Part shown: one piece after another, positions 1 to 9,293 of the stretch
Layout of the letters: the number at the start of each line of letters is the position of its first letter
Position numbering within the stretch: the first letter of the stretch is position 1
Assembly: GCF_004771275.1 (NCBI RefSeq)
Contig: NZ_RQEV01000001.1
Span: forward strand, 162,927-226,926
Length of the DNA stretch: 64,000 nucleotides
Direction of reading: 5' to 3'
Source: Leptospira fluminis
Lineage (GTDB): Bacteria; Spirochaetota; Leptospiria; Leptospirales; Leptospiraceae
The notes under the pieces: generated by a model
The model's database searches: none
The model's input: only the letters and a program-made list of their open reading frames with translations
Told to the model about the DNA's origin: nothing
Translations under genes and position numbers: made by a program

Positions 1-204
1 CGAAAGTTCCGGAAAGGTGCGGTAATTTTCGGATACGTACGCCTCCCCTCCCATCGGTTTTGAAAAATTCTCGAAATTTTTCGTTTTCCGATTTTCCACC
101 TTAGCCGGACTCTGACTCGCAATGGCTAGGAATAAAAACAAGAAGCAGCCGAAACGGAATCTGACCATTCTGTTTAGACTATCGGTCGTCGGAGCGGAGG
201 AAAC
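1..204. other. Upstream region of ribF
   Basis: No complete gene is supported here. One plus-strand frame is open from base 1 to a stop at 61-63 and could be the last codons of a gene truncated by the window edge. truB often precedes ribF, but these roughly 20 residues are too few to identify. A 28-codon frame from ATG 122 ends in a TGA at 206-208 that overlaps the ribF TTG start. It could be a coupled leader peptide or chance. Confidence 0.25.
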
Positions 205-1137
205 TTGAAAATTCTTAGAAACCTGGAACGCCTAGGGGAAACGATAGGAACTCCTACCGTACTGACCCTCGGGAATTTCGACGGAATCCATCTGGGACAC
301 CAGGCCCTCTTGGAGAGAATCAAGGAAATTTCCTTGGAGACCGGACTTCCTTCCGTAGCGATCACCTATTACCCGAATCCCGCCCTCGTACTCGGAAAAG
401 ACAAGGATTTAGGCAGCCTGACGACTCAATCGGATAAGGAAGCGCTGATAGAATCCTTCGGAATAGATTGGCTGGTAATCGTACCGTTTACGATGGAACT
501 CGCGAGCATGGAGGCGGAAGACTTCTTGCATAACATTCTGATCGAAGAACTGAACGCCAAAAAAATTCTGATCGGTTTCAATCATTGTTTCGGAAAAGGA
601 CGCAGAGGAAATTACGAATTATTGCAACAGTACTCGAGCAAGTACGGATACGAATTGGAAAAATTGGAACCGGTATATCTAGGTAACACGAAACTTTCCA
701 GCTCCTATATCCGATCGCTTATCAGGGAGGGCGAAGTTTCCAAAGCCGAAGAATGTCTAGGAAGGGAATTCTCGGTAACCGGAGAAGTGGTGGAAGGACA
801 TAAAAGAGGACGAACCATAGGATTCCCCACTGCCAACGTCAAACCTTCTCGCGAGCTTATCCTTCCCGGTATAGGAGTTTACGCCGGAAAAACCGAGATC
901 GGCGGAAAATATTATGATTCCATGATTAATATCGGAAATAACCCGACGTTCGGAGACGAACAGCTCAGCCTCGAAAGCCATGTCTTCGATTTTTCGGGGG
1001 ATTTGTACGGCAAGACGGTCCGTGTCCTTTTTTCGGAACGGATCCGTTCCGAAATCAAATTTTCGGGAGTGGAAGCGTTGGTCGCACAATTAAAACAGGA
1101 CGAGCGGATCTCGCGTGAAATATTAGCGGATCGTTAA
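205..1137 (+). CDS. ribF: Bifunctional riboflavin kinase / FAD synthetase RibF
   Basis: RibF phosphorylates riboflavin to FMN and then adenylylates it to FAD in the cytoplasm. The 310-residue protein has the normal two-domain length. The N-terminal nucleotidyltransferase domain shows GNFDGIHLGH (residues 23-32), with the HxGH nucleotide-binding motif. The C-terminal flavokinase domain shows GFPTAN, with PTAN at 208-211 for Mg-ATP and flavin binding. The start is TTG, chosen because GGAGG lies five bases upstream and the conserved FAD synthetase fold begins about residue 15. The stop is followed by a convergent gene. A 24-base perfect palindrome lies within its 3' coding part (1031-1054). The family call is secure. 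Confidence 0.96.
   Translation: MKILRNLERLGETIGTPTVLTLGNFDGIHLGHQALLERIKEISLETGLPSVAITYYPNPALVLGKDKDLGSLTTQSDKEALIESFGIDWLVIVPFTMELASMEAEDFLHNILIEELNAKKILIGFNHCFGKGRRGNYELLQQYSSKYGYELEKLEPVYLGNTKLSSSYIRSLIREGEVSKAEECLGREFSVTGEVVEGHKRGRTIGFPTANVKPSRELILPGIGVYAGKTEIGGKYYDSMINIGNNPTFGDEQLSLESHVFDFSGDLYGKTVRVLFSERIRSEIKFSGVEALVAQLKQDERISREILADR
1031..1054. repeat. 24-bp perfect palindrome inside ribF
   Basis: The bases read TTTCGGAACG-GATC-CGTTCCGAAA, identical on both strands. It lies in codons of the flavokinase domain and is preceded by a further T run. It could form a hairpin in mRNA or be a binding site. Function is not known. Confidence 0.6.
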
Positions 1138-1155
1138 ACGACAAGATCCGGGACT

Positions 1156-1743
1156 TCAACGATATGTCGGAGGGCTATAGCCTCCGAACAAAAGCACCTT
1201 GGGACGACCCAATAGAACCGCCTCCAGATCGATGGGCGGAGTGTATCTCAATATATTCGCGAACAATTCGAGCGAAATATGATCCTGCCAATCCGGCACA
1301 AGCTCCGAAAAAGGGTCCCAAGTCAGGCTAGGACGTACGTCGGGACCGAAATCCACGCTTTTACCCGTTCTATCGTAAAACCAGGATTTCATTTCGTTTA
1401 ATAATTCTAATTTGGATAGGATAGGGATCGAAGCCGAAAAACGGATCGCGTAATCGGGCAGAAACGTGTTCCGACAGTCCTCGTTCGTACATAGGATTGT
1501 ACGGACTTCCTCTCTGAAAGTGGCCCAATCTCTCAATCGGCCCCGCCCTTTTTTCCATAATACCGAAACCGTTTTTCGGCATTTCGGGCAGACATACACG
1601 GGAATAAACGAAATCCCTTTTATGGATAGAATTGGTTCTTCCGAAAGACTCTCATCCGGAAAAGTCAGATAGGGAGAATCCCTTTCTGGATCCGAAATCC
1701 CGGACTTTTTTTCCGTATAGTCTCCTCCTTCGGATAAATTCAT
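1156..1743 (-). CDS. Hypothetical zinc-ribbon protein
   Basis: Unrecognised soluble protein of about 195 residues. It carries two cysteine pairs, CPKC and, about 30 residues later, CTNEDC, which together could bind one zinc as a ribbon. The remainder has no signal peptide or membrane segment and ends in a hydrophobic, proline-rich tail. I start it at ATG 1743 because AAGGG lies eight bases upstream. An in-frame ATG at 1794 would add 17 residues but has no clear ribosome binding site. It is convergent with ribF and divergent from the phosphatase genes, so the context gives no role. It is probably a conserved genus protein of unknown function. Confidence 0.65.
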   Translation of the reverse strand: MNLSEGGDYTEKKSGISDPERDSPYLTFPDESLSEEPILSIKGISFIPVYVCPKCRKTVSVLWKKGRGRLRDWATFREEVRTILCTNEDCRNTFLPDYAIRFSASIPILSKLELLNEMKSWFYDRTGKSVDFGPDVRPSLTWDPFSELVPDWQDHISLELFANILRYTPPIDLEAVLLGRPKVLLFGGYSPPTYR

Positions 1744-1944
1744 ATTCAATTCCCTTAATAAATACGAGACTAAACTTAATGACGCATAACGCAACCGATT
1801 TTTATTTCTCTTTTATATCTAAAAAACGAAGTTGTAAAAAAATATTTTTCCCCCTTTTTTCCACGGAAAGGACATTTTCGGGTGTTTAGAAGGGATTGAT
1901 TTCAGGGTCTAATCCGGTTAGCCTGTCTCAGACGGAACGGATCC

Positions 1945-3690
1945 ATGAATTATTATCTATTTCTTCCGATTTCCGCATTTATCGTAAACAGCCTACTCAT
2001 CGCATACGTTTTTGCCCGCAGATTCAGGAGCGCAGTCATAGGGGACTTTCTCCGCTTCACGGTTTGCCTGGATCTCTGGTTGATCTCGTACGTTCTGCAT
2101 TGGTCTTTTTTGCCGGCGGAATGGATGACATTGGTCTTCAAATTGACCTGCTTTACCTGGATTCCGAGCGGCCTCCTTTATTTGGAAGTAGTATACAAAT
2201 TCCTGAATCGCGAGCCCAAGACCTTCCTATATGTGTTCCGTTTCTTGGTCCTGCTTTCCATCCTGGTGACCACCTCCACGGATTGGGTACTGAAAGGAAC
2301 TAGACTTTATTACTGGGGATATGAACTGGAACCGAATTGGCTCTTCCTACCCTTGAGCGCAGTCGTTGTCGGTATCCCGTCCTATTATGGTTTGATGTTG
2401 ATAATAAGAGAAAGATTCCGAACGGACAACGAAAGGATGCGCAGACAGATGAACCTGTGGATCGTCGGCTCCGTGATCGCGATTTCGCTGAGTATTTATA
2501 CCGAGCTGCTAAATCTGGACGAACACGGAAGATTTCTCTCTCCTCCCCTAACCCCCGTTTCCATATCGGTCCTGGCGATTTTCATATTTCTAGCGATCAC
2601 CCGATACGGCTTTTTGAATATCAGTCTAGAACGGATCGCTGTGGAGTTGTTTCGGGATATCCACGACGGAATCATACTAGCCAAAAAGGGAGGAGAACTC
2701 TTTTTCGCGAATCGATCCGCAGTTCAACTGCTGCAATTTTCCGCTTCTGCGGGAGGAAAATTCGAACCGGAGCGCTTCTTCCTGAACTATAGGGAAGAAT
2801 TGGACGCCCAACCAAGAGAATTTCAACTTTTAGGAAGGCAAAACGCGGCCTTCGTCGAACTGACACAATCCACTATCAGGATTACCGAGGAGGAATCCGG
2901 AACGCTGTTTCTTTTGCGCGAAGTGACCGAAAAAAAAATCGCCCAGGAAAAAATTCACCAGCTTTACTCTCAAATCGTCAACGATCTGGAGATCGCGAGA
3001 GTCACACAATCCTCCATCATTACCCAAAAATTTCCCGAAAAGGATTCATATCGGATCCATTCCTTTTTTCAGCCTATAGAAAAAGTCGGAGGCGATATGC
3101 TGAGGGTGATGGAACATCCTTCGGGAAGAGTAGACATTCTCTTTGCCGATGTTTCCGGTCACGGCATCGCTTCCGCCATGGTGGGGGGGATGCTTTCCAT
3201 CACCTTCCAGATCATATCGCAAAAACTCATGAGCCCGAGGGAGAGCTTATCCGAGATTCACGAAATTCTTTCCAAAGTCGTGCTACATCATCATATTTCG
3301 GCCGTATATGCGAGTTATTTTCCCGATGAGAAACGGTTGGATTTTTCGTACGCCGGCCATCATCCCATTCTGGTTCTGAGAAACGGAGGGGCGACCCTGT
3401 TGGAAGGGGAAGGACGGATCATTTTGGCCGTGCGCGAACTTTTTTTAAACGACTATTCCTTCAGAGTCCAATCCGGCGATCGTATCGTCTTTTATTCCGA
3501 TGGATTATTCGAAGTGAAAAATAATCAGGGCGAGATCCTAGGCTATGAGAATTTCCTGGATTGGATCAAGGAAACTTCCGAAAAACCCACCCTTTCTATT
3601 CTGGAATCGGCAAGAAAAAAATCCATCGAATTCGGCGAAGGACGACACAACGACGACTTGGCCATGCTGGCGTTGGAAATCGTAAGATGA
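1945..3690 (+). CDS. Membrane PP2C (SpoIIE-type) serine phosphatase with PAS-like linker
   Basis: Predicted membrane-bound protein serine/threonine phosphatase of the RsbU/SpoIIE class, which dephosphorylates STAS anti-anti-sigma proteins or similar partners. Residues 1-225 contain about seven hydrophobic helices resembling the 7TM input region of histidine kinases. Residues 230-330 look like a PAS domain (ELFFANRSA), followed by a short helix. The PP2C domain spans about 345-581, with metal ligands in VGGD (381-384) and ADVSGHG (401-407), the YAGHHP loop at 469 and HNDDLAM near 569. The next gene overlaps it by four bases and encodes a paralogue with the same architecture. An STAS-domain partner candidate lies about 29 kb away. 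Confidence 0.9.
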   Translation: MNYYLFLPISAFIVNSLLIAYVFARRFRSAVIGDFLRFTVCLDLWLISYVLHWSFLPAEWMTLVFKLTCFTWIPSGLLYLEVVYKFLNREPKTFLYVFRFLVLLSILVTTSTDWVLKGTRLYYWGYELEPNWLFLPLSAVVVGIPSYYGLMLIIRERFRTDNERMRRQMNLWIVGSVIAISLSIYTELLNLDEHGRFLSPPLTPVSISVLAIFIFLAITRYGFLNISLERIAVELFRDIHDGIILAKKGGELFFANRSAVQLLQFSASAGGKFEPERFFLNYREELDAQPREFQLLGRQNAAFVELTQSTIRITEEESGTLFLLREVTEKKIAQEKIHQLYSQIVNDLEIARVTQSSIITQKFPEKDSYRIHSFFQPIEKVGGDMLRVMEHPSGRVDILFADVSGHGIASAMVGGMLSITFQIISQKLMSPRESLSEIHEILSKVVLHHHISAVYASYFPDEKRLDFSYAGHHPILVLRNGGATLLEGEGRIILAVRELFLNDYSFRVQSGDRIVFYSDGLFEVKNNQGEILGYENFLDWIKETSEKPTLSILESARKKSIEFGEGRHNDDLAMLALEIVR

Positions 3691-5474
3691 ACCCCTATCT
3701 CCTGATCCCTTTATCCGCGCTCTTTTTGAATCTGTTACTTTTCATCTATGTGATCGCTTTAAAGGGAAGACATAGAGTGGTGAGTCTGTATCTTTTCTAT
3801 TCCGTCGATCTCAGTCTTTGGATCCTTTCCATCATACTCTACTGGTCTTTTCTTCCCGTGGAATGGATGGGTTGGATGATGCGCGTCACATCCTTGACCT
3901 GGCTCCTCGCAGGAACCTTATTTCTGGAATTCATATTCGAGTTCCTGTCCAAGAACCCGAACCTCCTCCTTTACTTTTTCAGAGGGCTCTCTTTGGCGGT
4001 TTTTCCGATCGCGTTAACGACGAATTGGATCGTCGCAGGTGCGGAACAAAAATATTGGGGGTACGCGATCTCTCCGGGACACTTATACGTCGTAAGTCTG
4101 AATCTATTCGTGATCGCTCCTTCCGTATATGCCATGGCCCTTCTCCTTTACGAATCCAGAAATCGGGAGCCCAGATTTCGGAACCAATGCTATCTACTCT
4201 TCTTCGGAACTTTATCATCGACCATACTGGGTTTTTTAACCACCATTCTCCCTCGCATGCAATTCCAAGGAGACATTCACTTTCCTCCTTTAAGCGGAAG
4301 CGCCACCGTTCTTCAATCCGTTTGTATCTTCCTGGCAATCGCGAAGTACGGATTCCTAGAAATCCGTTTGGAAAAAATCGCCTTACAGTTGTATTCCAAA
4401 CTTAGGGAAGGCGTCGTACTTCTTTCTAGGACCGGGGAACTGCTCTATTGGAATCAGAGCGGGAAAGAGATGCTGGGAATTTACGGAACCCAACCGGAAA
4501 AACTGGACCTTTCCGATTACTTGGAGAATTTTCCTCCCGAACCGTTTTCCAGAATGGATTTTAAGGTGAAATCGATTCCCTCCGGTCCGACGGAATCGAA
4601 AGAGGGTAAGATTCTTTCCGCTTCTCCGAATCGATTCCTGGAAGTATCCCGATCGGAAATACAACTTTCCGGTAGGGACAAAGGGAACGTTTTCATCCTG
4701 CGGGACATTACGGACAAAAAAGAAGCTTCCGAAAAGATCAGCGTATTGTATTCGCGAGTGGTTAAGGATTTGGATATCGCAAGAGAAGTCCAAAATACCA
4801 TTACTACCCGCGAATTTCCTCATTCGTCGAAATTCAGGATCTTCTCCTACTTCCGACCGTACGATCATGTCGGAGGGGACGTTCTCAATTGCTCCGAATC
4901 CCAGGACGGAAAAATCGAGGTGCTCTTTGCGGACGTTTCCGGACACGGAATTTCATCCGCAATGGTCGCGGCAATGGCTTCCATCGCCTTTAGCGTAGTT
5001 TCGAGAAGAGGCACTCGACCGAAGGAAGGCCTATTATTCACGAACGACCTACTGACTTCGGTGGTGACTCAGCACTTCATTTCCGCAGTGTACCTGAAGT
5101 ACGATCCGGTTTCCCGCGTTTTGGATTATAGCTACGCCGGCCACCATACCGCGTTACTATTGCGAAACGGAGAAGTGCGCGAGCTACAGGGCAAAGGGAG
5201 CGTGCTCTTGGGAATCGGCTCGCCGATTCTGGAGGATTACGACGTTACTCTTCGTCCCGGCGATCGGTTACTGCTTTATTCCGACGGTCTTTTCGAGGTG
5301 CGAGGTTCCAAAGGAATTCCGATGGGGAATTCGACTCTCGTGGAAGCGGTTCGGAAATTGGCATTTCAGGATTCCGAAAATCTGATACGATCCTTGGTAT
5401 CCTATTCCGAATCGTTCGGCGACGGAGTCATGACGGACGATCTAACCCTTTTCTGCCTGGAGATCAGGGAATAG
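3687..5474 (+). CDS. Membrane PP2C (SpoIIE-type) serine phosphatase, tandem paralogue
   Basis: Second copy of the 7TM-PAS-PP2C architecture, 595 residues, starting at the ATG that overlaps the stop of the preceding gene (ATGA, 3687-3690). An open frame continues upstream, but only as a shadow inside the first gene. The membrane region covers about residues 1-225, a PAS-like segment (GELLYWNQSG) follows, and the C-terminal phosphatase has VGGDVL, ADVSGHG, YAGHHT, YSDGLFEV and TDDLTL, so its metal site looks intact. The shared FLPxEWM motif and a YWGY motif in the membrane part show a local duplication. The pair may read different ligands, or work as a heterodimer, while acting on the same kind of phosphoprotein target. 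Confidence 0.9.
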   Translation: MNPYLLIPLSALFLNLLLFIYVIALKGRHRVVSLYLFYSVDLSLWILSIILYWSFLPVEWMGWMMRVTSLTWLLAGTLFLEFIFEFLSKNPNLLLYFFRGLSLAVFPIALTTNWIVAGAEQKYWGYAISPGHLYVVSLNLFVIAPSVYAMALLLYESRNREPRFRNQCYLLFFGTLSSTILGFLTTILPRMQFQGDIHFPPLSGSATVLQSVCIFLAIAKYGFLEIRLEKIALQLYSKLREGVVLLSRTGELLYWNQSGKEMLGIYGTQPEKLDLSDYLENFPPEPFSRMDFKVKSIPSGPTESKEGKILSASPNRFLEVSRSEIQLSGRDKGNVFILRDITDKKEASEKISVLYSRVVKDLDIAREVQNTITTREFPHSSKFRIFSYFRPYDHVGGDVLNCSESQDGKIEVLFADVSGHGISSAMVAAMASIAFSVVSRRGTRPKEGLLFTNDLLTSVVTQHFISAVYLKYDPVSRVLDYSYAGHHTALLLRNGEVRELQGKGSVLLGIGSPILEDYDVTLRPGDRLLLYSDGLFEVRGSKGIPMGNSTLVEAVRKLAFQDSENLIRSLVSYSESFGDGVMTDDLTLFCLEIRE

Positions 5475-5504
5475 AATCCGTCCGTATAAGACCATTTTTT
5501 TGGA

Positions 5505-6473
5505 TCAGACGGACAATGAATCGGCCTGTTCTTTGACCTTCTCCAGAAACGGTAACAACTCGTCGAGCGCCGCAGGAATCTCGTATTCGATGATATCTCC
5601 GGCGCGAATGATATCCTTTTCCTCCAATGCAACGGCCACGCTAGCGAGAGTATCGTTCAATTCGTTCGTCTTTTCCTCGAAGGATTTTCCGTCGATCAAA
5701 AGACCCGAATAATTTAATCCCGGAAGTTTTTGGCGAAGAGTGATAAACGAAGTTAACAAAACGTTGATTTGGGAAACGGACTGGGTGAGAAGGTGGGTCG
5801 CCACCTCGTCCCTGCCTGCCTGGTAGTTTTCGTTCACTTTTATGAAACTCTGTTTCAGGGCCGGAACCGCTTTGATAAAGGTATCCAATATCTCCCGCAA
5901 AGTGGGAAGATCCAAATCCAGCACGGAAGCTCTCGCGATCAGATCCATCGTGAATAATTTAAGATCCCGTAAGTGTTCCAAAAACTCCTCGATCGCGCCG
6001 ATACCGTCCAATTTGGAAGACCTTTGCCTGAGAGCCGCCAGAACTTCCTCCACGTTATTCCCTGTGCCCATCGGTTTGATCTGATCGTATCGTAATTTCA
6101 GCATCCTGCCCGCCGAGCGAAGTAAGGAGTCGATCCAGTTGACTCCGTCGGACAACTCCTTGGATTCCTTTTCCGTAAGACTGTCCCGTCCCAACAGAGT
6201 CGTTCCAACTTTATCCACATAGGCGTCCAATTCGTTTAATGAGCTGAGTAGAATATCCAACTCTTCTCCGACGTAAAATTCCATTTTGGAGGCGGAATCT
6301 ATCGATTTGCTCTTCATCGTATCGGAGCGGAACTCTTCTCCGTCCACAATGCATGACAAAAGAAATTTACCGTTCGATTCGACCCAGCGACCGACGGCGT
6401 CGAAAACCTCGCCGAGATTCTTTTCGTTTTCGATTGCGCTTTCTAGCCTTTGTTCGTTTACGAATATTTCCAC
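5505..6473 (-). CDS. Hypothetical protein co-transcribed with fliD
   Basis: Soluble 322-residue protein that I do not recognise. The GTG start has GGAGG seven bases upstream and sits 29 bases after the fliD stop, so the two genes very likely share an mRNA. The first 70 residues alternate strands and a helix in a way that could be a beta-grasp-like domain. The rest is almost entirely amphipathic helix. In many bacteria the position after fliD holds the flagellin chaperone fliS, but this protein is much longer and shows no FliS motifs. A role in cap or filament assembly is inferred from position only. Confidence 0.75.
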   Translation of the reverse strand: MEIFVNEQRLESAIENEKNLGEVFDAVGRWVESNGKFLLSCIVDGEEFRSDTMKSKSIDSASKMEFYVGEELDILLSSLNELDAYVDKVGTTLLGRDSLTEKESKELSDGVNWIDSLLRSAGRMLKLRYDQIKPMGTGNNVEEVLAALRQRSSKLDGIGAIEEFLEHLRDLKLFTMDLIARASVLDLDLPTLREILDTFIKAVPALKQSFIKVNENYQAGRDEVATHLLTQSVSQINVLLTSFITLRQKLPGLNYSGLLIDGKSFEEKTNELNDTLASVAVALEEKDIIRAGDIIEYEIPAALDELLPFLEKVKEQADSLSV

Positions 6474-6502
6474 GGTTACTCCTCCGTTTCTATTATAAGT
6501 AC

Positions 6503-8443
6503 TTACTTTCCGTCATCTCCGCCTTGAACCCTGGAAAGATTGTTGTTCAAGTACGAACCTACCGCTTTATTTTTTCCCACTCCCTGCTCCATGTACAGGA
6601 ATTTTTCCTTCAGCTTCTTTTCATAACTGGATAAGTGGGATTCGTAATTCTTTATTTTCTTATTGTTATCGGCGAACTGTTCTTCCAATAATTTGATCTT
6701 ACTGGTAACGAGACCGCCAGCAAACTGCGTGTACGGCTTCAAATGTTCGACTAGATTGACTCCGACACCCGTATCCATTCTGGAGTCCGAGTTGGTGTCC
6801 TGAGCGAAAAGATGTCGGACCGCGTCCGGGTTCTCCGAAAGTTTTCGGGAGAGCTTTTGTTCGTCCAACTGAAGATACCCTTCCTGGATATCCGCCCATT
6901 TGCTTCCGACCGTACCCGTCGATACTCCGATATCGGACAGCATCCGAATTTCGGAATCACCTAACGGAGCAAAGGAAGTCGTCGTTACGGTTTTCATTCC
7001 CGCAAGCAATCTTACGATCGAATGTTCTCCGGCGAGCAGCCCGGTTTTAGTTTTTCCTTCCCAAAAGGAACGGCTGATATCCGGATCCTCGTTCTTACCG
7101 TCGGACATACCGCTTTCGCGATCCACGGCCGTCGCTTCTTTGGAATATTTTAAAACATTATTATATGCTTCTATGAAGCCCTTGATCATCTTGATTCCTT
7201 TCTCGGAATCCACTTTGACATCGACCAGGACCGGACCTTCGCTTTTTTTGTGCAAATGTAAATTGATTCCGTCCAATACGTCCGTCAGTCCCTCGTTTTT
7301 CGGTCGAGTGACTTCTATACCGTCCACCGTAAACAGAGCGTCTTTTGCTTCTACTACGGTCTTTGCGGGTTTAGCGCCTTTGAATTCGCCCGGAACCACG
7401 AGCCGGAAATCGGACAATTCCTTTTCCTTTCCGCTTTGGTTCACCACTATGATCTCGCGGATTTTCTTCCCGTCCAAGGAAGCCTTAAGCGTCAGCTTGA
7501 GACGTCCTTCCTTATGCGTAGCAGCTTCCAGAAAAACCTTTTCCTGCTCGTCCATTTCGTAAATGACCCCGAGAGAAATCGTCTCCCCCTCCGCCAGCGG
7601 CTCGGAAAGAAGGGCCTCCACGCGAAGACCCTTTTTTGCTTCCTGCGATTCCGTATGAAATTGAAACGCCTGTTTGGAGGGGATTTTTAGTTTAGTAGGT
7701 TCTTTGCCGTTCGGGTCCGCAATGAGAATCGGCTTCGCATCCTTTTCCATGGAATACTTTTCGGGCTGAAACGCTTTCGCCTGCGTGGCTTCCAATACGA
7801 TCGGAAACGTTTTAGGAGGATCTTGAGGATACATTTCCCCCACCAATCCTGCCGCCTTCAGGACTCCGTTAGGATCGTCGAATTTGAGAAGGTTCTCTTT
7901 TCCGGATTGGGACGCGGTCAGAGTCAGGACCGTTTTGTTCTGATCCACTTTAACTAAGGAAGGCTGGGCCAATCCTGCGGCCGCAGTCCGGATCATAAGG
8001 GAAAGTTCCCGAACCGTTCCCCCCGTAAAATCGATTTCCTTTTCGTTTTCTCCTGAAAGAATTTTAAACGAACCCGCCGGAATCTTTCGCTCAGTATCGA
8101 TAGGATCGCTGGAAACCTGGTGGAAGGTGGCCAACTCCTTGATTTCGATTTTTCTTTTGGCGCTCGTAGCGGAGCGGGAAGCGTCTCCGGAGATCGTACC
8201 CTCCGGTTCGGAAACCACGGACTTCGTGGCAAAGGGAGCGGTAAAGGATGTGATTTCCCTGGTTTTATTTTGTAGTTCGGTGGTTAAGATTTTCAGATCG
8301 TTCCAGGCTTTTACCTGAGCTTTATTATAATTATTTTGCCTCTCCAAACGACGGATCGGCTTGGCTTCCAATTCCACCAGCTTCTTTACGATCTGATTCG
8401 TGTCCTGTCCGGAGCTGAGTCCAGGAATGGTAAACGCAGGCAT
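6503..8443 (-). CDS. fliD: Flagellar filament capping protein FliD (HAP2)
   Basis: FliD forms the cap at the distal filament tip and helps flagellin subunits fold into place; in spirochaetes this takes place in the periplasm. The N-terminus (IPGLSSGQDTNQIVKKLVELE) is typical of FliD, and the C-terminal 80 residues form the expected coiled coil (KIKLLEEQF through YEKKLKEKF). The middle carries the variable D2-D3 domains. At 646 residues it is longer than enterobacterial FliD but usual for spirochaetes. The ATG start has GGGAGGGG just upstream. No fliC or fliS lies nearby, so fliD stands apart from the main flagellar clusters. Confidence 0.93.
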   Translation of the reverse strand: MPAFTIPGLSSGQDTNQIVKKLVELEAKPIRRLERQNNYNKAQVKAWNDLKILTTELQNKTREITSFTAPFATKSVVSEPEGTISGDASRSATSAKRKIEIKELATFHQVSSDPIDTERKIPAGSFKILSGENEKEIDFTGGTVRELSLMIRTAAAGLAQPSLVKVDQNKTVLTLTASQSGKENLLKFDDPNGVLKAAGLVGEMYPQDPPKTFPIVLEATQAKAFQPEKYSMEKDAKPILIADPNGKEPTKLKIPSKQAFQFHTESQEAKKGLRVEALLSEPLAEGETISLGVIYEMDEQEKVFLEAATHKEGRLKLTLKASLDGKKIREIIVVNQSGKEKELSDFRLVVPGEFKGAKPAKTVVEAKDALFTVDGIEVTRPKNEGLTDVLDGINLHLHKKSEGPVLVDVKVDSEKGIKMIKGFIEAYNNVLKYSKEATAVDRESGMSDGKNEDPDISRSFWEGKTKTGLLAGEHSIVRLLAGMKTVTTTSFAPLGDSEIRMLSDIGVSTGTVGSKWADIQEGYLQLDEQKLSRKLSENPDAVRHLFAQDTNSDSRMDTGVGVNLVEHLKPYTQFAGGLVTSKIKLLEEQFADNNKKIKNYESHLSSYEKKLKEKFLYMEQGVGKNKAVGSYLNNNLSRVQGGDDGK

Positions 8444-8454
8444 GGTCCCCTCCC

Positions 8455-8469
8455 AGTATACCCATCGGC
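8455..8469 (-). promoter_or_regulatory. Candidate fliD promoter elements
   Basis: On the minus strand GCCGATGG (complement of 8462-8469) resembles the -10 box of FliA/sigma-28 promoters, directly upstream of fliD. A TATACT box (complement of 8455-8460) lies next to it, 14 bases before the start codon. Neither has a good -35 at proper spacing: a TAAGACTT sits about six bases too far upstream for sigma-28. Either box could be the real -10. Confidence 0.3.
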
Positions 8470-8580
8470 CGTTTCGGAAAAAGCATAAGTCTTAAGAAGG
8501 GGATTTTTCGGATCCGTTCTAAGTTTCGCCGTTTCTAAACTTCGTCCAAGGATAGAGACATAAGGAAGGACCTCGTCCGG

Positions 8581-9114
8581 TTAAAGGATCGAAATCGTAT
8601 ACGTGATCGTCGTTGCAGCCGGGACGATGACCTGATAACACCTATAGTTTCCCGAAGCTGTCATCACCGAGGAATTGGAATACGGTGCTTGCGAATGATA
8701 TACGTCGAAATTCGACATCATGCCCAAGTTCGCAGGTTGGATAGAAACTCCTTGTTTTCCTATATTCAACTCTCCACCGGAACTCCCGGAAGGATTCGAA
8801 CTGAAACTGACGGAATCCGAACTTCCTCCGCCTTGGTACAGGAAGTACAGCACCAAGGAACTTGCCATGCCGTAATATCCTCCCGAAGGACCGGAAACCG
8901 TCGCAGTTACGGGGGAACCTTTTACCAGATTGGTTTGGGAATCGCAAGGTCCTGACGAAAACGGAGATTGCCCCGCGGATAAGGCGACCGCAATCAAAGA
9001 ACCTGGATCGGTTTTTTGGCTACCGGAATTGGAACAGCCCAAAGCGGGAAAAAACACGGCAAACAGAAGAAGAAAAAGAGGGAACGTTATGGTTGGAAAA
9101 ATCCGAGTTTTCAT
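8581..9114 (-). CDS. Hypothetical lipoprotein
   Basis: Small predicted lipoprotein of 177 residues. A hydrophobic signal of about 26 residues ends in PALGC, so Cys27 should be acylated after signal peptidase II cleavage. The mature part is rich in Ser and Gly with few charges, and looks like a beta-rich surface or periplasmic domain. It holds two further cysteines, CDSQ and YRCYQ, that could form a disulfide. AGGAG lies nine bases before the ATG. It reads in the same direction as fliD but is 137 bases away from it, so it probably has its own transcript. Function unknown. Confidence 0.75.
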   Translation of the reverse strand: MKTRIFPTITFPLFLLLFAVFFPALGCSNSGSQKTDPGSLIAVALSAGQSPFSSGPCDSQTNLVKGSPVTATVSGPSGGYYGMASSLVLYFLYQGGGSSDSVSFSSNPSGSSGGELNIGKQGVSIQPANLGMMSNFDVYHSQAPYSNSSVMTASGNYRCYQVIVPAATTITYTISIL

Positions 9115-9293
9115 ACGGTTCAGCTCCTGGTCAGAAAGCCTCTCCGATTTTCCCGCCTAAGCGTGGATAGGAGAACCTTCTCAGACCGAACCTGAATCTT
9201 AGACGTTTTTAGGAAAGAAATCCGAGAAACGTCCGTTCCCCTTTTCGTATCCTTGGTTCCTACTCTCTAGGATTCCAAAATCGAATTTCCTTC

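Noticed and set aside
5475..5504. Terminator between the convergent PP2C and fliD-linked genes
   Set aside because: A T run exists, but the possible stem is only six bases with a loop of about 22, so I did not call it.
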